From positions 2,914,001-2,978,000 of the forward strand of contig NZ_VFPO01000001.1 of the NCBI RefSeq assembly GCF_006716765.1: DNA of 64,000 nt, in the 5' to 3' direction. How positions within the stretch are numbered: position 1 is the first letter of the stretch; each line of letters starts with the position of its first letter. This document shows, in pieces, positions 60,113 to 64,000 of the stretch. The notes under the pieces were generated by a model, which ran no database searches, was not told where the DNA came from, and saw only the letters and a program-made list of their open reading frames with translations. Origin of the DNA: Actinomadura hallensis. GTDB lineage: Bacteria; Actinomycetota; Actinomycetes; Streptosporangiales; Streptosporangiaceae. The position numbers were made by a program, and so were the translations under genes.

Positions 60113-60532
60113 ATGCCGCTCTCACCTCGTCTCGCCGCGATCGTGGACGCGCTGCCGATAGCCCCTGATCTCCGCATCCTGGAGGTCGGGTGCGGAACGG
60201 GCGCCGCCGCTCCCGCGATCGCCGCCCGGCTCGACACCGGTCACATCCTCGCGATCGACCGGTCTGCGAAAGCGGTCGCGCAGGCGAGGTCCGCGTCCGC
60301 GGCCGAGATCGCTTCCGGGCGGATGAGCGTCCGGCAGTGCGCCGTCGAGGACTTCGAGCCGGCACCGGGCGAAGGCCCGTTCGACCTGGTGTTCGCCGTG
60401 CGGGTCGGTGCGCTCGACGGCCGCCATCCGGAGGCGGGACGCAAGGCGATGTCCCGCATCGCCGCGGCCATCGCCCCCGGCGGCCGCGTCTTCATCGACG
60501 GCGGCGACCCCCTGCGAGAGGTACCGGTCTGA
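60113..60532 (+). CDS. Small class I SAM-dependent methyltransferase
   Basis: 139 aa, short for the family. Motif I is LEVGCGTGAAAPAIAARL (~20-37), motif II is GHILAIDRSAKAVAQAR, and the acidic post-II region is CAVEDFEPAPGEGPFDLVFAVRVGALDG; it ends at IAPGGRVFIDGGDPL. It may lack the C-terminal strands of a full Rossmann methyltransferase. The start is uncertain; ATG 60113 is preferred. Substrate unknown. It follows the rrn terminator and is convergent with the next gene. Confidence 0.75.
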   Translation: MPLSPRLAAIVDALPIAPDLRILEVGCGTGAAAPAIAARLDTGHILAIDRSAKAVAQARSASAAEIASGRMSVRQCAVEDFEPAPGEGPFDLVFAVRVGALDGRHPEAGRKAMSRIAAAIAPGGRVFIDGGDPLREVPV

Positions 60533-60550
60533 GAATCCGCTCCGAGCGGG

Positions 60551-61105
60551 TCAGGAACGCTTATAGCGCCGGAAAGTGATCCCGGATGCGAAGGAACGTT
60601 GCTCGGCCAGGCTCAGCCGCACTTTCTCCGGCACGGGCAGGTACGGCTTGCCGCCGCCGAGGATGACAGGTGACGTGTAGACGCAGAATTCGTCGATCAG
60701 GTCCACCATGGAAACGGCCAGCTCCGGGCCCCCGAGCTGGAGAGTGCCGTCGGTCTCCCGCTTGAGGCGCTCGACCTCGGAGAATGCGTCCTTGCGGCGG
60801 ACGAGCGTGACATGTTCGGGGACCGTCCGCAGCGAGTCGGAGAAGACGTACCGGGGCGTGTCCTTGTAGAGCTGTGCGAACTCCCGCTCCAAGGCCGGGG
60901 CGCCTTCCCCGCCGAGATCCTGCGTCCACGGCTTCTCCATCGCCTCGTACAGCCGCCGCCCGAACAGGAAGGCGGCGGTCCGGCGGACGTGGTCGGCCGC
61001 CGCCCGCTGAAAATCGTCGTCAGGGTGCATGAAGTCCAGAGCGCCGGAGGAGTCCTCGATATAGCCGTCGATCGACGTGTTCATCCAGTAAATGACCTTG
61101 CCCAT
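60551..61105 (-). CDS. Dihydrofolate reductase-like (RibD C-terminal domain) protein
   Basis: 184 aa. DHFR-like fold with VIYWMNTSIDGYIEDSSGALDFMHP at the N-terminus, TAAFLFGRRLYEAMEKPW as the NADPH-side block and LQLGGPELAVSMVDLIDEF near the C-terminus. Members are stress-type reductases of unknown substrate rather than true FolA. The ATG at 61105 follows GAGGAGG by 5 nt on this strand; a longer frame upstream is not needed. Confidence 0.85.
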   Translation of the reverse strand: MGKVIYWMNTSIDGYIEDSSGALDFMHPDDDFQRAAADHVRRTAAFLFGRRLYEAMEKPWTQDLGGEGAPALEREFAQLYKDTPRYVFSDSLRTVPEHVTLVRRKDAFSEVERLKRETDGTLQLGGPELAVSMVDLIDEFCVYTSPVILGGGKPYLPVPEKVRLSLAEQRSFASGITFRRYKRS

Positions 61106-61313
61106 GAACTCCTCCTCGACGTAGCGGCCGTCCGGAGTCGAGACCCGAGGGAACACCGGAACTCATCGCGGACTTCGAACAACGTCTTCCCAGACGGGCC
61201 GAGGGTGTTCGTGCGGGTCGTTAGGCCTGCAGAGCGGCTCTGCTGTCAGACGGCACCGGCGATGGGCGCGTCCTGAGGACGGCGATCGCGTAGGAGGCGT
61301 AGCCGCGTGAGGT

Positions 61314-61922
61314 TCAGCGGCCCAGGGCTTGGTCCAGCGTCTTGGCCCACTGCTTCAGCAGGCGGTTGCGGCGGGCCGAGTCGTCGGTGAGGAGGTCGGC
61401 GAGGCCGAGACCTCGGACCAGGTCGAGGGTCGCCTGGACGGTCTCCCGGACGCCGGGCACGCTCTCGTCCACGCCGAGCGCCTCTATGGTCAGGCGGTGC
61501 GCCTCGCGTCCCACCCGGGCCTCCAGGGGCACGACCTGCCGGCGAAGCTGTTCGTCGGCGCTTGCGGCGACCCAGAGTTGCAGCGCGGCGCGGAACAGCG
61601 GGCTGGTGTACATCTCGCCGAGGAGCGTGAGGACGTCGAGGGTGGACGGGCGGCGCCCGGCCAGCGCGTCGAGACGTTCGCGCATCTGCGCCATCCGCAC
61701 TTCGGAGCCGTAGTCGACCGCCGCCGTCACCAGCTCCTCGCGCGTCCGGAAGTGGTGCTGCGCGGCCCCGCGGGAGACGCCGGCGCGTTCGGCGACCACC
61801 GCCACCGTCGTCCCGGCCCAGCCGACGGACGCGAGGCAGTCGATGGCGGCCTCCAGGAGGCGCCGCCGGGTGGCGCGGCTGCGGTCCTGCTGCGGTTCAC
61901 GGGGGAGTGCCTGGGCGGTCAT
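61314..61922 (-). CDS. TetR-family transcriptional regulator
   Basis: 202 aa. The N-terminal helix-turn-helix (RRRLLEAAIDCLASVGWAGTTVAVVAERAGVSRGAAQHHFRTREELVTAAVDYG) is typical of repressors of fatty-acid/terpenoid catabolic operons (KstR/LiuR-like in setting). The C-terminal ligand domain is all-helical. The ATG at 61922 follows GAGGA; earlier in-frame codons would overlap the operator. It is divergent from the AtuA operon with a perfect palindrome between. Confidence 0.92.
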   Translation of the reverse strand: MTAQALPREPQQDRSRATRRRLLEAAIDCLASVGWAGTTVAVVAERAGVSRGAAQHHFRTREELVTAAVDYGSEVRMAQMRERLDALAGRRPSTLDVLTLLGEMYTSPLFRAALQLWVAASADEQLRRQVVPLEARVGREAHRLTIEALGVDESVPGVRETVQATLDLVRGLGLADLLTDDSARRNRLLKQWAKTLDQALGR

Positions 61923-61974
61923 CTGGTCCTCGGCTCGGTGGCGCTTCCAGTGAACCAAAAGGCCGCCCAAGAAA

Positions 61975-61990
61975 CAATCATGCATGATTG
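61975..61990. promoter_or_regulatory. Perfect 16-bp palindrome, TetR operator
   Basis: CAATCATG (61975-61982) is the exact inverted repeat of CATGATTG (61983-61990). It sits in the 101-bp divergent gap between the TetR gene and the AtuA gene, followed by a TTTTTTG run. This position and symmetry are typical of TetR-family operators controlling both directions. Confidence 0.8.
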
Positions 61991-62023
61991 ATTTTTTGTG
62001 GACGGGGTGGCAGGGTTCAGGGC

Positions 62024-63910
62024 ATGAGCCAACCGCTGCGGGTCGGCAACGCCTCCGGGTTCTACGGGGACCGCTTCTCGGCCGTCCGGGAGATGCTGGA
62101 GGGCGGGCCGCTGGACGTCCTGACCGGCGACTATCTCGCCGAGCTGACGATGCTCATCCTGGGCCGCGGCAAGATGAAGGACCCGGACGCCGGGTACGCC
62201 GCCACGTTCTTGCGGCAGATGGAGGAGTGCCTCGGGCTCGCCGCGGACAAGGGCGTGAAGGTCGTCACGAACGCCGGCGGGCTCAACCCGCGCGGTCTCG
62301 CGGAACGGCTGCGCGAGCTGGCCGGGCGGCTCGGGATCGAGGTGCGCGTCGCCCACGTCGAGGGCGACGACCTGCTGGGGCGTGCGGAGGAGCTGGGGTT
62401 CGCCGACTCGCGCTACGGACGTCCGCTCACGGCCAACGCCTACCTGGGGGCGTGGGGGATCGCCGAGTGCCTTCGCCGCGGGGCGGACGTCGTGGTCACC
62501 GGCCGCGTCACGGACGCGTCCCTGGTGGTGGGGCCGGCCGCGGCGCACTTCGGGTGGGCGCGGGACGACTGGGACGCGCTGGCGGGGGCGACCGTCGCCG
62601 GGCACGTCCTGGAGTGCGGGGCCCAGGCCACGGGCGGCAACTACGCGTTCTTCGAAGAGATCTACAACGTAAAGGCGCCGGGTTTTCCGGTCGCGGAGGT
62701 CCGGGACGACGGCTCCTGTGTGATCACCAAGCACGAGGGGACGGGCGGCGCGGTCACCGTCGAGACCGTCACGGCACAGCTGCTGTACGAGATCGGCGGA
62801 CCCCACTACGCCGGTCCGGACGTGACGACGCGCTTCGACACGATCGAGCTGGCGCCCGACGGGCCCGACCGGGTGCGGATCAGCGGTGTCAGGGGCGTCC
62901 CGCCGCCGCCGACGACCAAGGTCTGCCTGAACCATCTCGGCGGCCACCGCAACGAGATGACCTTCGTGCTGACGGGCCTCGGCATCGAGGCCAAGGCGGA
63001 ACTCGCCAAAAGGCAGCTGGAGGCGGCGTTCGGCGATGCGCGGCCGGCCCGTGTGGAGTGGACGCTGATCGGTACCGCCAAGCCCGACCCCGCCACGCAG
63101 GGGGAGGCCACGGCGCTGCTGAGGTGCGCCGTCCTCGACCCTGACCCGGCGAAGGTCGGCCGGGCGTTCAGCGGTGCGGCCGTCGAACTGGGGCTCGCCG
63201 GCTATCCCGGCTTCACGATGACGTCCCCGCCGGGGAAGGGGAGCCCCTACGGCGTCTACACGCCCGCGTACGTCCCGAACGAGACCGTCGAGCACGTCGC
63301 GGTCACGCACGAGGGCGAGCGCGTCGCCATCCCGCCCGCGCCTGCCGTGACCCCGTACGGCGACGCGGGGACCGAAGCGGCGGCCCCAGAAGAGCCGTCC
63401 CCAGAAGAGCCGTCCCCAGAAGAGGCGGCGGCCCTACAAGAAGCGGCGGCAGGAAGCGACACGGTTTCCGCCCAGTCCCCGCCCGCCCGGGGGGACCAGC
63501 CCACTCCCAGTGTCCACTCCGCAGGTCAGGCCACGGGCGCAGAATCGGCGACTGTGGACGACGCCGCCCGGCAGGCCGCGGTCAGGCGGGTGCCGCTCGG
63601 GCGGGTCGCCGGGGCCCGCAGCGGGGACAAGGGCGGGGACGCCAACATCGGCGTCTGGGCCCGGACGGACGAGCAGTGGCGCTGGCTGGAGCCGTTCCTC
63701 ACCGTCGAGCGGTTCCGTGAGCTGCTGCCCGAGACGCGCGACCACGTCGTGCACCGGCATGTGCTGCCCAACCTCCGCGCGGTCAACTTCGTCGTCGAAG
63801 GGCTGCTGCAGGAGGGCGTGTCGGCGTCGACCCGGTTCGACCCGCAGGGCAAGGCGCTCGGGGAGTGGCTGCGGTCCCGCCACGTCGACATCCCGGAGGC
63901 ACTTCTGTGA
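62024..63910 (+). CDS. AtuA-family acyclic terpene/branched acyl utilisation protein (DUF1446)
   Basis: 628 aa. The N-terminal ~450 residues are AtuA-like (VGNASGFYGDRFSAVREMLEGG, DYLAELTMLILGRGK, VVTNAGGLNPRGLAERL, VTGRVTDASLVVGPAAAHFGW). A low-complexity linker (~450-525) includes an EEPSPEEPSPEE repeat. The C-terminal ~100 residues (VPLGRVAGARSGDKGGDANIGVWART) form a separate AtuA-associated domain. In Pseudomonas the atu genes act in citronellol/geraniol degradation; actinobacterial homologues sit with acyl-CoA carboxylases. ATG start at 62024. The stop overlaps the next gene (GTGA). Confidence 0.85.
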   Translation: MSQPLRVGNASGFYGDRFSAVREMLEGGPLDVLTGDYLAELTMLILGRGKMKDPDAGYAATFLRQMEECLGLAADKGVKVVTNAGGLNPRGLAERLRELAGRLGIEVRVAHVEGDDLLGRAEELGFADSRYGRPLTANAYLGAWGIAECLRRGADVVVTGRVTDASLVVGPAAAHFGWARDDWDALAGATVAGHVLECGAQATGGNYAFFEEIYNVKAPGFPVAEVRDDGSCVITKHEGTGGAVTVETVTAQLLYEIGGPHYAGPDVTTRFDTIELAPDGPDRVRISGVRGVPPPPTTKVCLNHLGGHRNEMTFVLTGLGIEAKAELAKRQLEAAFGDARPARVEWTLIGTAKPDPATQGEATALLRCAVLDPDPAKVGRAFSGAAVELGLAGYPGFTMTSPPGKGSPYGVYTPAYVPNETVEHVAVTHEGERVAIPPAPAVTPYGDAGTEAAAPEEPSPEEPSPEEAAALQEAAAGSDTVSAQSPPARGDQPTPSVHSAGQATGAESATVDDAARQAAVRRVPLGRVAGARSGDKGGDANIGVWARTDEQWRWLEPFLTVERFRELLPETRDHVVHRHVLPNLRAVNFVVEGLLQEGVSASTRFDPQGKALGEWLRSRHVDIPEALL

Positions 63911-64000
63911 GGCTCAAGAGCACGCTCGACACGCGCGGCCCCGAGTACCGGGAACGCCGCGCGGCCATGCTGGAGAAGCTGGCGGCCCTGGAGGCCGAGC
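63907..64000 (+). CDS. Acyl-CoA carboxylase, carboxyltransferase subunit (N-terminus; truncated by window end)
   Basis: Only ~31 codons are present (VRLKSTLDTRGPEYRERRAA...), beginning with a GTG that overlaps the AtuA stop by 4 nt. The LKSTLDTRGPEYRERR start is typical of methylcrotonyl/geranyl/propionyl-CoA carboxylase beta subunits. Context with TetR and AtuA suggests branched-chain or terpenoid acyl-CoA catabolism; the exact substrate class cannot be told from this fragment. Confidence 0.75.
   Translation, partial: MRLKSTLDTRGPEYRERRAAMLEKLAALEAE

Overview
The window is about 64 kb of very GC-rich chromosomal DNA from a filamentous-type actinobacterium. The gene order (ruvCAB-yajC, apt-rel, hisS-aspS, rarA-DUF948-alaS-ruvX-mltG-aroE, infC-rpmI-rplT, pheST, argCJBDFR-GH, tyrS next to an rRNA operon), GTG/TTG starts, ATGA/GTGA gene overlaps and a long actinobacterial 23S rRNA suggest a Streptosporangiales/Thermomonosporaceae (Actinomadura-like) genome. 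The genus is an inference from style and was not computed.

Layout. 1-6.5 kb: Holliday-junction genes, yajC, apt and the (p)ppGpp synthetase/hydrolase; secD and secF, which normally sit between yajC and apt, are missing. 6.5-10.3 kb: aspS, hisS and a metallo-hydrolase on the minus strand. 10.6-21.5 kb: a cyclophilin, a DUF349 protein, rarA, alaS, ruvX, mltG and aroE. 21.6-25.2 kb: an accessory group (cyclase-like alpha/alpha-barrel membrane protein, HIT protein, PfkB-like kinase, Nudix hydrolase). 25.2-33.9 kb: infC-rpmI-rplT with an attenuator leader, an rRNA methyltransferase, a STAS protein, an orphan histidine kinase and pheST. 34-40 kb: a decayed LuxR-type ATPase regulator, an ABC-F gene with an attenuation-type leader, a conserved protein of unknown function followed by two structured tRNA-like RNAs, and a lytic transglycosylase lipoprotein. 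40.2-42.6 kb: a MarR-controlled drug-type ABC exporter. 42.7-51.7 kb: arginine biosynthesis with its repressor argR. 51.7-54 kb: alkyladenine glycosylase and tyrS. 54-60 kb: a 16S-23S-5S operon. 60-64 kb: a small methyltransferase, a DHFR-like protein, and a TetR-controlled acyl/terpenoid catabolic operon that runs off the end.

Two observations stand out. First, at 38.79-39.10 kb, just downstream of a small conserved gene, there are two consecutive RNA modules in which the 3' half of a tRNA (T arm, acceptor 3' strand) precedes the 5' half (acceptor 5' strand, D arm). The acceptor stem is closed by a short loop and the anticodon stem is extended into a long helix. This is the topology of bacterial Y RNAs (YrlA type), but the adjacent gene does not look like Ro/Rsr.

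Second, the window holds a family of tandem insertions at operon junctions (ruvA-ruvB, alaS-ruvX, argJ-argB, and a related stretch at the start of argD). At two loci the unit is exactly 125 bp (3 x 42 - 1) and carries its own ribosome-binding site and start codon. Each copy is therefore a 42-codon ORF whose stop overlaps the start of the next copy (ATGA/GTGA), so ribosomes can pass through any number of copies into the downstream gene. At argB, removing exactly 250 bp restores an uninterrupted ancestral-looking N-terminus.
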